Shown here piece after piece: positions 17,221-24,954 of a stretch of DNA of 54,719 nt (positions are counted from its first letter, which is position 1; the number at the start of each line of letters is the position of its first letter). Source of the DNA: Porticoccaceae bacterium UBA4026 (GTDB lineage: Bacteria > Pseudomonadota > Gammaproteobacteria > Pseudomonadales > Porticoccaceae); contig DGAQ01000046.1 in assembly GCA_002382445.1 (NCBI GenBank), positions 3,661-58,379 on the forward strand. The letters are read 5' to 3'. Under the pieces are notes generated by a model, which saw nothing but the letters and a program-made list of their open reading frames with translations, did no database searches and was not told where the DNA came from. A program made the position numbers and the translations under genes.

Positions 17221-18327
17221 ATGCTGATCCATAGAGATAGAGTCCTCTCACCACTATTATTTATTGCTGGCTTGTGGTTGCTGATTAGTGCTTGGACGCC
17301 CGTTTTCGCAGTGAATTATGACAACTATGACGCGGATGTGGCCAAGCTGCTGCAGGAATATCAAATTCTTCCAGATGATCAGGGGTCCTACGCACCTTCG
17401 GTTTTGATGTTTAATGAGGCAAAAGATAGCAATACCCTGGTCGACTTCGAAACGGGGCTAATTGTACTCACCGCTACAACCGAGAAAGTATTAAAGCAGT
17501 CAATAATTGACGTGTTGTTGACTCACATCGATCCCTCAGTTATCGACGCTAAGACAGCTCAAGATTTCGGCTTAACTAATGATGAAACTAATCGTCCTTT
17601 TTTCTGGGAACAGGTGCTTGATCATACGGGGGAGGCGATAGGGTCAAAATGGCGAGCAGGTAAGTTTGCAGACTACCTATTGAAACAGAAAACGCGACAA
17701 AATGGGCGCTTAAGGGTTTCTCTGTCAATGGTTGAGACCCACAAGGATATAGCGGGGGGCAAGTATGTTAATTTTGCTAAAGCCGCTAGTCGGCAACATA
17801 AGGTGCCAGTATCGCTGGTTATGGCAATCATGGAGACCGAAAGTTCTTTCAACCCTCTGGCGCGCTCCCGATCCAATGCCCTAGGTTTGATGCAAATCAA
17901 AGCCGACACGGCGGGGCGAGATTACTTCTCCATTATTAAGGGTTACGAACACACCCCTACGTCCTCCTTTCTATATAGCCCTAAGAACAATATTGAGGTT
18001 GCTGCCGGGTATCTCAGCATATTAGGAAACCGTTATTTGGTGGGTATCAAAAACCCTAAGAAACGCGAGTACGCAATTATTTCTAGTTACAATGGCGGAG
18101 CGGGAAATCTCTGGTTAAGCTTAGACAGAAAGGGAAATAAGACCAAGTCCCTAGCCCGAATTAATAAAATGTCAGTGTCTGAATTTTATTGGTTTTTAAC
18201 CAATCGACACATCCGCAAAGAAACGCGCAATTACGTCAAGAAGGTCAGTGAAAAGCAGAGTAAATACGCCAATTTGGGAGCACAACTATCAGTCTATGAG
18301 TCCTCTCTAGACATTGCGGAGCGATAA
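17221..18327 (+). CDS. MltC-like membrane-bound/periplasmic lytic murein transglycosylase
   Basis: Cleaves peptidoglycan glycan strands. The 368-residue protein has an N-terminal signal (hydrophobic about 10-28, AFA then VN at about 30); unlike E. coli MltC it has no lipobox Cys, so it is probably soluble or anchored by an uncleaved helix. The middle region with LVDFETGLIVLTA (about 73-85) matches the MltC N-terminal domain. The SLT goose-lysozyme-like domain follows, with catalytic Glu207 in METESSFNPLARS, then SNALGLMQIKADTAGRD and the SSYNGGAGN block. It begins six bases after the SDR stop, so it may share a transcript with metabolic genes unrelated to the cell wall. Confidence 0.88.
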   Translation: MLIHRDRVLSPLLFIAGLWLLISAWTPVFAVNYDNYDADVAKLLQEYQILPDDQGSYAPSVLMFNEAKDSNTLVDFETGLIVLTATTEKVLKQSIIDVLLTHIDPSVIDAKTAQDFGLTNDETNRPFFWEQVLDHTGEAIGSKWRAGKFADYLLKQKTRQNGRLRVSLSMVETHKDIAGGKYVNFAKAASRQHKVPVSLVMAIMETESSFNPLARSRSNALGLMQIKADTAGRDYFSIIKGYEHTPTSSFLYSPKNNIEVAAGYLSILGNRYLVGIKNPKKREYAIISSYNGGAGNLWLSLDRKGNKTKSLARINKMSVSEFYWFLTNRHIRKETRNYVKKVSEKQSKYANLGAQLSVYESSLDIAER

Positions 18328-18339
18328 GAAGTTAACAAT

Positions 18340-18525
18340 ATGGCAAAACTGATTGGACGGAGCGATTTACCCCAGGGCCGACTTCAGCGCAAAGCCTCAA
18401 AGGGTGGCGTTTATATATCTAAATTCCGGCAAGTCTTTCTCCGCCATGGGCTAACCATGGGGCTAGTGGCGCTGGTATGTTTGTTTTTGCCTGCCTTAAC
18501 TGAATCTATGCAGTGGCATTTTTAG
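18340..18525 (+). CDS. Small one-helix protein, or N-terminal part of the following CPBP protein
   Basis: A 61-residue frame starting at an ATG 12 bases after the transglycosylase stop (weak AAGAAG upstream). It has a basic N-terminus (DLPQGRLQRKASKGG) and one probable membrane helix (LTMGLVALVCLFLPAL). It ends 13 bases inside the next frame, at a run of five T. If one T is added or the ribosome slips by -1 there, the product continues in frame into the CPBP protein and gives about 199 residues, a normal size for that family. So this is either a short coupled gene or the front half of a frameshifted gene. Confidence 0.5.
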   Translation: MAKLIGRSDLPQGRLQRKASKGGVYISKFRQVFLRHGLTMGLVALVCLFLPALTESMQWHF

Positions 18526-18929
18526 CTAATCATTTAGGTTATGCTGCCGCAGGCGCTATTTTGGTTGTGTTTTTTCTCGGATTTCTGCGGTTCAGAGGTT
18601 ATTCGATTAATGGGCGTGAGCTGGTTTGGCTGTTGTATTTACTGTTTATTTCCATGGTTGAAGAGTTTTCCTTTCGATTGATGTTACCGAGTTTTTTCCT
18701 GGCGACAGTGGGAGCTATCCCGGCGGTTGTTTTGAGTAATTTAGCGTTTGCCTGCATACACTTCTTTACCTTGCGTTGGCGACTAATGAACTGCATCGGT
18801 GCATTCTTGGGCGGCTTAGGCTTGAGTCGAATATTAAGCAATACTGAAGACATTATTTTAGTCATCGGCGTGCACTGGTTAGTGACATTTCTGAACACCC
18901 CAACCGCACCGACAAAGCAATCGGCATAG
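18513..18929 (+). CDS. CPBP (CAAX/Abi type) family intramembrane protease, possibly missing its N-terminus
   Basis: A 138-residue hydrophobic protein from a GTG at 18513. It carries the CPBP signature: Glu-Glu at 50-51 with Arg55 (MVEEFSFRLMLPS), a second motif with His in LAFACIHFFTLRW (about 72-84) and a last conserved His in GVHWLVTFLN. These residues form the active site of the Rce1/Abi family of glutamic intramembrane proteases; cargo unknown. The protein is short for the family and overlaps the preceding 61-residue frame by 13 bases in another phase, so the true protein may be a fusion of both frames. Confidence 0.75.
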   Translation: MAFLANHLGYAAAGAILVVFFLGFLRFRGYSINGRELVWLLYLLFISMVEEFSFRLMLPSFFLATVGAIPAVVLSNLAFACIHFFTLRWRLMNCIGAFLGGLGLSRILSNTEDIILVIGVHWLVTFLNTPTAPTKQSA

Positions 18930-18931
18930 AA

Positions 18932-18950
18932 CTCCACTGGAGCTATTTTT
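18932..18950 (+). terminator. Weak intrinsic terminator after the CPBP gene
   Basis: CTCC (18932-18935) pairs with GGAG (18939-18942), followed by CTA and five T. It lies in the 27-base gap between the convergent CPBP and tesB genes. The stem is short, so the call is tentative. Confidence 0.3.
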
Positions 18951-18956
18951 GCTAAA

Positions 18957-19850
18957 TTATTTAACGTTTGAACTATCGTGCAGCCGCATCAAGCCTTCTT
19001 GAATAGTACTAGCCACCAAGCGTCCATCACGACTGTAAAAAGTACCACGGCTCAGCCCTCGACCCCGACTGGAGCGCTGGCTATCCATATGATACAAAAG
19101 CCATTCATCAGCTCTAAAACTATCGTGGAACCAAATAGCATGATCTAAGGAGGCTGGTTGTAGGTTGGGGTTCATAATACTCACCTCATGAGGCATCAAT
19201 GCGGTGCTCATCAGGCCAAAGTCAGATGCATAGGCGAGGATCGCATTGTGCAGGCTGGTGTCCTGCTCAGCAGGCAACTCTCCAGCTGTTTTGATCCAAA
19301 CAAATTGTTCCGCTTTCCTAGCCACAGGGTTAATGTAATCAATGGGGTCAATCGACCTCATTTGAATCGGCCGCAGGCTAGGGCGATGCTTAATCGAGCT
19401 TGTCTTTGCTGAAGGATCTAGTTGCTCACGTATCCTGTCCCAGCGCTGGCCGTCGTCTGACAAATTTTCGGGGCCAGGGCAGTCAGGCATCTCGCTCTGA
19501 TGACTTAGGCCGGGCTCTAGGATTTGAAAACTTAAGGACGTGTTGAAGATAGCTTTGCCACGTTGGGATGCCACAACTCGGCGAGTGGTAAATGAACCGC
19601 CATCTCGAATATCGTCGACATCGTATAAAATCGGCACCGAAGGGTCGCCAGGCCGTAAAAAGTAGGCATGCTGGGAGTGAACTATGCGTTCAGAATCCAC
19701 AGTATCCTGTGCCGCACGCATGGCCTGAGCGAACACCTGACCTCCAAAGACTCTTTTGTTGGTGGTTTCTGGCGTTACACCACGATAGAGGTTGGTGTCG
19801 ATCTTTTCTAGGTTCAAAATATCGAGCAGTTGGTTAAGGGCTTCACTCAT
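18957..19850 (-). CDS. tesB: Acyl-CoA thioesterase II
   Basis: A 297-residue double hot-dog thioesterase that hydrolyses medium- and long-chain acyl-CoAs to free acid and CoA. Family blocks: YRGVTPETTNKRVFGGQVFAQ near the N-terminus, ASDFGLMSTAL (Asp of the catalytic triad), ASLDHAIWFHDSFRADEWLLY and STIQEGLMR (Gln). The triad Thr of E. coli TesB is replaced here by Ser in ASLDH, a conservative change. The start ATG has AAGGAAAAA upstream. It lies 31 bases downstream of, and on the same strand as, the reductase at 19882-20907, so the two are probably co-transcribed. Confidence 0.94.
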   Translation of the reverse strand: MSEALNQLLDILNLEKIDTNLYRGVTPETTNKRVFGGQVFAQAMRAAQDTVDSERIVHSQHAYFLRPGDPSVPILYDVDDIRDGGSFTTRRVVASQRGKAIFNTSLSFQILEPGLSHQSEMPDCPGPENLSDDGQRWDRIREQLDPSAKTSSIKHRPSLRPIQMRSIDPIDYINPVARKAEQFVWIKTAGELPAEQDTSLHNAILAYASDFGLMSTALMPHEVSIMNPNLQPASLDHAIWFHDSFRADEWLLYHMDSQRSSRGRGLSRGTFYSRDGRLVASTIQEGLMRLHDSSNVK

Positions 19851-19881
19851 TCCATTTTTCCTTGGGCCTAGGGGTTAATGT

Positions 19882-20907
19882 TTATTCGTCAGCTATTTTA
19901 ACGACTAACTTACCAAAGTTCTTGCCGCTGAATAACCAACTGAAGTACTCAGGAGCGCGCTCTAGACCTTCGACCATCGTCTCTTGATACTTTAACTCAC
20001 CACTGGCAACCCACTGGGTAAGTGCGGTGTTGGCCTCAGCAAAATCGGCGTAGTGATCGAACACCAAAAAGAACTTATGTTCTGGAGGGGTCTCGAGTTC
20101 TCCGAAAATATGAAAGGGAGTACGCTCCTGAGTAATGTCGGTCGCGTTGTAGCTAGCAATATACCCGCAGATCGGTGCTCTCGCCCCGGGGTTAAACTGT
20201 TTGGAAACGGCTTCGGTTACTGAACCGCCCACAGATTCAAAATAGATATCAATGCCCTTGGGGCAAGCCGCTTTGAGTGCGCCATCAAGATCTACTGCTT
20301 TATAGTCGACGCATTCATCAAATCCAAGTTCATCTTTAACATAAGCGCATTTTTTCTCACCTCCAGCGATCCCGACCACATGCAGTCCAAGTTTTTTACC
20401 AATTTGGCCGACGACAGAGCCAACTGCGCCAGAGGCGGCTGAGACCACAAGAGTTTCACCGGCTACAGGCTTGCCCTCACGTTTTAGCCCAAAGTAAGCC
20501 GTTCTGCCAGGCATGCCGCAGACACCAAGGTAGGCGGACAGAGGCACGGTCTCTGGGTCTACCTTGTAGGTCATTGGGTCCTTTTCGTTACAGACAAAGT
20601 ATTCTTGCCAGCCAGAGCGACAGCACACATAGTCACCTATGGCGTATCGAAATGATTTGGATTCGACAATAACACCAGCGGTTTCCGCCGGCATCACTCC
20701 ATCAATAGGTACAGGGTCAGCATAGGATTTAGCCGCGCTCATACGCCCACGCATATAGGGGTCCAACGAAAGATACAGGACCTTAATCAATACTTGGCCA
20801 TCCTGAACCTCGGGCACGGCAGTCGTTTCTAATCGAAAATCATCTGCTGTAGGTTCGCCGATGGGTCGGCTAGCGAGTACGATACTTTTGTTCTGATGTT
20901 CAGACAT
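19882..20907 (-). CDS. NADP-dependent, zinc-free MDR oxidoreductase (CurA/leukotriene B4 dehydrogenase-like)
   Basis: A 341-residue medium-chain reductase of the prostaglandin reductase/CurA (YncB) family, which reduces activated C=C bonds with NADPH. Signs: LSLDPYMRGRMS near residue 50, the nucleotide-binding AASGAVGSVVGQIGKKLG (about 158-175), and the C-terminal FSGKNFGKLVVKI. No zinc-binding Cys cluster is present. The ATG at 20907 has AGAGGGA upstream. It is divergent from the acyl-CoA dehydrogenase run, across a 353-base gap. Confidence 0.9.
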   Translation of the reverse strand: MSEHQNKSIVLASRPIGEPTADDFRLETTAVPEVQDGQVLIKVLYLSLDPYMRGRMSAAKSYADPVPIDGVMPAETAGVIVESKSFRYAIGDYVCCRSGWQEYFVCNEKDPMTYKVDPETVPLSAYLGVCGMPGRTAYFGLKREGKPVAGETLVVSAASGAVGSVVGQIGKKLGLHVVGIAGGEKKCAYVKDELGFDECVDYKAVDLDGALKAACPKGIDIYFESVGGSVTEAVSKQFNPGARAPICGYIASYNATDITQERTPFHIFGELETPPEHKFFLVFDHYADFAEANTALTQWVASGELKYQETMVEGLERAPEYFSWLFSGKNFGKLVVKIADE

Positions 20908-21260
20908 CTGTGATCCCTCTTTAACATGGTAAATGGTCTAATAGTTTGTTCGGCCAGCCTTGCTAGTCATTCTTCTATGCTTGGCTCGTTGCCTATCAAA
21001 ACAGCCCGATTCTCTTAGGGGCTGTTAATTATTTTGGTGGTGACTATTCAATATAGCTTCCGATAAGTCTAATAATAACCGGGCCGGATGACCAGCATTA
21101 ATAGGCTAAATGGCCTGTGTTTGTGGGCGGTGAGTCACCAAAATACTTGAAATTTACCTTAACATACTGTAAGTTCAATTTCTCAAAAATACTGGGTCAA
21201 GCTGGCATAAGCTTCCAGCGACGGACATCTATTGATTATATAAACAAGTAGGAGCCTAAC
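20908..21260. promoter_or_regulatory. Divergent promoter region with a GC-rich hairpin
   Basis: This 353-base gap separates the reductase-tesB pair (reverse) from the acyl-CoA dehydrogenase run (forward) and must hold promoters for both. I see no gene in it. The clearest structure is an eight-base inverted repeat, AACAGCCC (21000-21007) and GGGCTGTT (21019-21026 with the outer A-T pair), with an 11-base loop; on the reverse strand it is followed by TTTTG and could act as a leader attenuator. I could not identify a convincing operator or -35/-10 pair. The forward ACAD start has AGGAG at 21250-21254. Confidence 0.45.
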
Positions 21261-22439
21261 GTGAGTGATTTACAAGTTTTCAGGCAAGAAACCCGTGAAT
21301 GGCTAGAAAAAAACTGCCCCCAAAGCATGCGTTCACCGGTGATAGCTGGACAAGGTGTCTGTTGGGGAGGCCGCAAGTGGATCTTTGAAAGTGAAGACCA
21401 GCAGCTTTGGTTGGAGCGCATGGGTGCCAAAGGTTGGACTGCGCCTGATTGGCCCACTGAATATGGGGGTGGCGGATTAGCGAAAGCAGAACATAAGATT
21501 CTAAAGGAAGAAATGGGCCGAATCCGGGCCCGATCACCACTTGATAGCTTTGGTATCTGGATGATTGGTCCCGCGCTATTAAAGTTTGGCTCAGAGGAAC
21601 TAAAACAGCAGCATTTACCACCGATTATTCGCGGCGAAATCCGATGGTGCCAAGGCTACAGTGAGCCGAATGCAGGTTCTGACTTGGCCGGATTACAAAG
21701 CAAGGCGGTCGATATGGGAGACCACTTTATAGCCAATGGACAAAAGGTATGGACGTCCTATGGCGATATGGCTGATTGGATGTTCTGCCTATTGCGTACG
21801 GATCCAGAAGCCAAAAAACAAATGGGTATTAGCTTGATGTTGTTCGATATGGAGTCCGCTGGAGTAACGGCTAAACCGATCAAACTCATCTCGGGTAGCT
21901 CGCCTTTCTGTGAGACTTTTCTGGATGATGTCCGAGTGGAGAAAGACCAGGTGGTGGGTGAAGTCAATCAGGGGTGGACGATAGCAAAATATCTACTCAC
22001 GCATGAACGTGAAATGATTGGTGGTATGGGTCTTACTGGTGCTGGTTCGAAAACGCTCGGCATGATTGCTGCGAAGACTATAGGTACAACTGATGGTCGT
22101 TTGAATGATCTTTTTATGCGTACCGATGTCGCTAAATGGGAGATTGATGCGGCGGCGTTTGCGTTTACCGCCGAACGTGTAACCGATGAAGCCAAAGCAG
22201 GGCAAGGCGTTGGCGCCAGCTCTGCCATGCTTAAATATTATGGCACCGAGCTGAACAAGCGTCGTTTTGAGACGCTGTTGAAAATTGGTGGCAGCGATGA
22301 TCTCATTTGGGACGGTGAGGTTTCCAATAATGGTTGGACTGCACGCACATTATTGCGGACTAAGGGCAATTCAATTGAAGGTGGAACCTCAGAAGTACAA
22401 CTGAACATTATTGCTAAAAACATTCTTGGTTTGGGTTAA
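21261..22439 (+). CDS. Acyl-CoA dehydrogenase, probable catalytic partner of a heteromeric pair
   Basis: A 392-residue flavoprotein that introduces an alpha-beta double bond into an acyl-CoA. The start is GTG at 21261 with AGGAG five to nine bases before it. Signs: WTAPDWPTEYGGGGLA in the N-terminal domain, the FAD-binding CQGYSEPNAGSDLAGLQ (about 133-149) and GQKVWTSYGDMADWMF. The C-terminal block SIEGGTSEVQLNIIAKNILG has Glu at the position of the catalytic base of medium-chain acyl-CoA dehydrogenase (EGT). The next gene, 21 bases downstream, encodes a second dehydrogenase lacking that Glu, an arrangement like the alpha2beta2 acyl-CoA dehydrogenases of steroid side-chain degradation. Substrate not known. 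Confidence 0.93.
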   Translation: MSDLQVFRQETREWLEKNCPQSMRSPVIAGQGVCWGGRKWIFESEDQQLWLERMGAKGWTAPDWPTEYGGGGLAKAEHKILKEEMGRIRARSPLDSFGIWMIGPALLKFGSEELKQQHLPPIIRGEIRWCQGYSEPNAGSDLAGLQSKAVDMGDHFIANGQKVWTSYGDMADWMFCLLRTDPEAKKQMGISLMLFDMESAGVTAKPIKLISGSSPFCETFLDDVRVEKDQVVGEVNQGWTIAKYLLTHEREMIGGMGLTGAGSKTLGMIAAKTIGTTDGRLNDLFMRTDVAKWEIDAAAFAFTAERVTDEAKAGQGVGASSAMLKYYGTELNKRRFETLLKIGGSDDLIWDGEVSNNGWTARTLLRTKGNSIEGGTSEVQLNIIAKNILGLG

Positions 22440-22460
22440 CAGACTTTAAAGGTATTTAAG

Positions 22461-23600
22461 ATGGCACTGGTATTAAACGAAGAACAACAAATGCTCAAAG
22501 AGTCTGCTCAGGGTTTTCTGGCCGAGCACGCTCCAATTGCGGAACTGCGTGCGCAACGAGATGCGGGCAGCGAATCGGGTTATTCAAACACTCTATGGTC
22601 CCAAATGGTCAACATGGGTTGGGCAGCAATTTTAGTACCTGAAGAATATGGCGGTTTAGCCTTTGGCCATGTTGGAATGGCGCAAATTGTTGAGGAAAGC
22701 GGGCGTACGTTAACTGCATCCCCACTGTTATCAACAGCGATTCTTGGTGTTACCGTGATTAATTTGGCAGGTAGCGAAGCCCAAAAGACTGAACTGCTTG
22801 GTGCGATTACCGGCGGCGAGTTGACGATAGCCTTAGCGGTTGATGAGAAAATCCATCACGACCCATTGCAAATTGCTATGTCGGCAAAAAAGAAAGGCGA
22901 TGGTTATCTGTTGCGAGGTGAGAAGCGGTTTGTCGTTGACGGTGGCACCGCCGACAAATTGATTGTTGCTACCCGCACTGCTGGAAATCCGGGTGAAATG
23001 AAGGGGATTAGTCTATTTCTGGTTGATCGAACAGCGCCTGGTGTCAATGTTAAAAGGACGCAGATGATCGATGGACGGAACGCTGCAATAGTCACCTTTA
23101 CTGATGTTGATGTGCGTTCAGATGCGTTACTTGGCGAGCAGGATAGGGGCTTTAGTGCACTCTCAGCGACTCTGGATGCTGGTAATGCTCACTTAGCCGC
23201 TGAACTTCTGGGTATTGCTCAAGAAAGTTTTCATCGGACGCTTCAGTATATGAAAGAGCGTAAGCAATTCGGCGCATTAATTGGTTCCTTCCAAGCATTA
23301 CAGCATCGGACTGCTCACTGGTGGAGCGAGGTAGAGTTGTGTAAGTCAGTGGTTTTGAAGGTCATGCAATCTCTTGATGAGGGTGATGTGAAGAGTCCGG
23401 CTTTAGCGAGTATAGCTAAGGCTAAACTTTGTGAAGTGGCCGAGTTGTCCACTAACGAAGCGATCCAGATACATGGTGGCATCGGCATGACTGATGAGTA
23501 TGAGATTGGGTTTTTCATTAAACGTGCTCGGCCTGCTCAGATGCTCTACGGTGATTACAACTATCACGCAAATCGGTTTGCACTGATCAGTGGATATTAA
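22461..23600 (+). CDS. Acyl-CoA dehydrogenase, probable second subunit of a heteromeric pair
   Basis: A 379-residue member of the acyl-CoA dehydrogenase family. The N-terminal NEEQQMLKESAQGFLAEHAP and EEYGGLAFGHVGMAQIVEESGR blocks, MKERKQFGALIGSFQALQH, and EAIQIHGGIGMTDEYEIG are family-typical. The C-terminal region reads QMLYGDYNYHANRFAL, so the catalytic Glu of the usual EGT motif is absent at that place. That is typical of the partner subunit in heterotetrameric enzymes, where active sites are shared. It starts 21 bases after the first dehydrogenase and is followed by an intrinsic terminator, so the two may form their own transcription unit. Confidence 0.92.
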   Translation: MALVLNEEQQMLKESAQGFLAEHAPIAELRAQRDAGSESGYSNTLWSQMVNMGWAAILVPEEYGGLAFGHVGMAQIVEESGRTLTASPLLSTAILGVTVINLAGSEAQKTELLGAITGGELTIALAVDEKIHHDPLQIAMSAKKKGDGYLLRGEKRFVVDGGTADKLIVATRTAGNPGEMKGISLFLVDRTAPGVNVKRTQMIDGRNAAIVTFTDVDVRSDALLGEQDRGFSALSATLDAGNAHLAAELLGIAQESFHRTLQYMKERKQFGALIGSFQALQHRTAHWWSEVELCKSVVLKVMQSLDEGDVKSPALASIAKAKLCEVAELSTNEAIQIHGGIGMTDEYEIGFFIKRARPAQMLYGDYNYHANRFALISGY

Positions 23601-23614
23601 ATGTGATAAATTAT

Positions 23615-23642
23615 GGGCTGCCATTACGACAGCCCCTTTTTT
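23615..23642 (+). terminator. Intrinsic terminator after the acyl-CoA dehydrogenase pair
   Basis: GGGCTG (23615-23620) pairs with CAGCCC (23630-23635) around a nine-base loop, followed by C and six T. It is a good rho-independent terminator, 15 bases after the second dehydrogenase and 65 bases before the third. Confidence 0.72.
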
Positions 23643-23706
23643 GGCTTGAACTACCGACAATTGACCAGCAATAAAATTAAACTTTAAAAATCATGAGGAA
23701 TGAATA

Positions 23707-24924
23707 ATGGATTTAGGCATTAGTGACAAGGTCAAACCAATACTCGAAGAGGTCAAGAATTTTATAGATTTAGAGATTCTGCCGTTGGAGCAAGAATATC
23801 ATGCAGAAATCGCTAAAGGTGATCGCTGGACATTCACTGACCGCCAAACTGAGATTCTTGAAACCCTCAAAACTAAAGCTAGAGCCAGGAATCTGTGGAA
23901 TTTCTTTCTTACTCACTGGGAAGGTGGTTATGGCCTTAGTACAGTCGAGTACGCTTACATTGCCGAAGAGACCGGTCGATCTGTTTTGGCTCCAGAAGTC
24001 TTCAATTGCTCAGCGCCTGATACTGGCAACATGGAAGTATTGGCGAGGTACTGCACCGAGGAGCAAAAAGAAAAGTGGTTAACCCCTTTGCTCAACGGCG
24101 AAATACGCTCTGCTTATGCAATGACAGAGCCTGGAGTTGCCTCATCTGATGCGACCAATATTGCTCTGTCCTGTGTTGAGGATGGTGATGAATGGGTTCT
24201 TAATGGCGAGAAAATCTGGATCTCAGGGGCTGGCGATCCGCGATGTAAAATCTTGATCGTTATGTGTAACACCAACCCAGGTGGGCCGCGTCACTCTCAA
24301 CATTCTCAGGTGTTGGTGCCTTTTGATACCCCCGGCGTTAAAAACTTGCGTCCAATGACGGTAATGAATGTCGATGATGCGCCCCATGGCCATATGCACA
24401 TGCGCTTTACCGATGTTCGGGTTCCTAAAGAGAATATGATTCTTGGCGTTGGTCGTGGATTTGAGGTGGCTCAAGGGCGTCTTGGACCTGGTCGAATCCA
24501 TCACTGTATGCGCTCTATTGGGCTTGCTGAAGCAGCGCTTAAATTATTGTGCGAACGAGCGGTTAGCCGTGAAGCCTTTGGCCGCCCCCTAGCCAAACTT
24601 GGCGCCAATGTAGATATTATTGCTGATGCGCGCATCAATATCGAGATGACTCGCTTGCTATGCCTCAAAGCTGCATGGCTCATGGATAACATGGGTACTG
24701 ATGCTGCTCAACCATTTATCTCTATGATCAAGGTTGCTGCACCTAATATGTCATTAAAAATTATTGACGAAGCTATGCAGATGCATGGTGGAATTGGTAT
24801 TTCAAATGATACACCCTTGGCCGGTTGGTATGGGGCTCAGCGAACCCTACGTTTTGCCGATGGTCCTGATGCGGTTCATCGCATGGTGATTGGCCGTCGC
24901 GAATTACGCACCTACAACAAATAA
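23707..24924 (+). CDS. Acyl-CoA dehydrogenase, ACAD10/11-like
   Basis: A 405-residue acyl-CoA dehydrogenase. The N-terminal part with FIDLEILPLEQEY and LWNFFLTHWEGGYGLSTVEYA, the SAYAMTEPGVASSDATNI FAD block, and REAFGRPLAKLGANVDIIADARI resemble the dehydrogenase domain of ACAD10/11. The C-terminal segment TLRFADGPDAVHRMVIGR has Asp where medium-chain enzymes carry the catalytic Glu. ACAD10/11 proteins act on 4-hydroxyacyl-CoA derivatives in mammals; that the bacterial protein does the same is inference. AUG start with GAGGAATGA upstream. It begins a second set with the SDR and MDR genes downstream. Confidence 0.92.
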   Translation: MDLGISDKVKPILEEVKNFIDLEILPLEQEYHAEIAKGDRWTFTDRQTEILETLKTKARARNLWNFFLTHWEGGYGLSTVEYAYIAEETGRSVLAPEVFNCSAPDTGNMEVLARYCTEEQKEKWLTPLLNGEIRSAYAMTEPGVASSDATNIALSCVEDGDEWVLNGEKIWISGAGDPRCKILIVMCNTNPGGPRHSQHSQVLVPFDTPGVKNLRPMTVMNVDDAPHGHMHMRFTDVRVPKENMILGVGRGFEVAQGRLGPGRIHHCMRSIGLAEAALKLLCERAVSREAFGRPLAKLGANVDIIADARINIEMTRLLCLKAAWLMDNMGTDAAQPFISMIKVAAPNMSLKIIDEAMQMHGGIGISNDTPLAGWYGAQRTLRFADGPDAVHRMVIGRRELRTYNK

Positions 24925-24954
24925 AATAAGACATAGATAAAAGGAAAATTAGGA

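Noticed and set aside
20908..21260. TetR-type operator around CTTA/TAAG at about 21164-21180
   Set aside because: Only four bases on each side are symmetric, which is not above chance.
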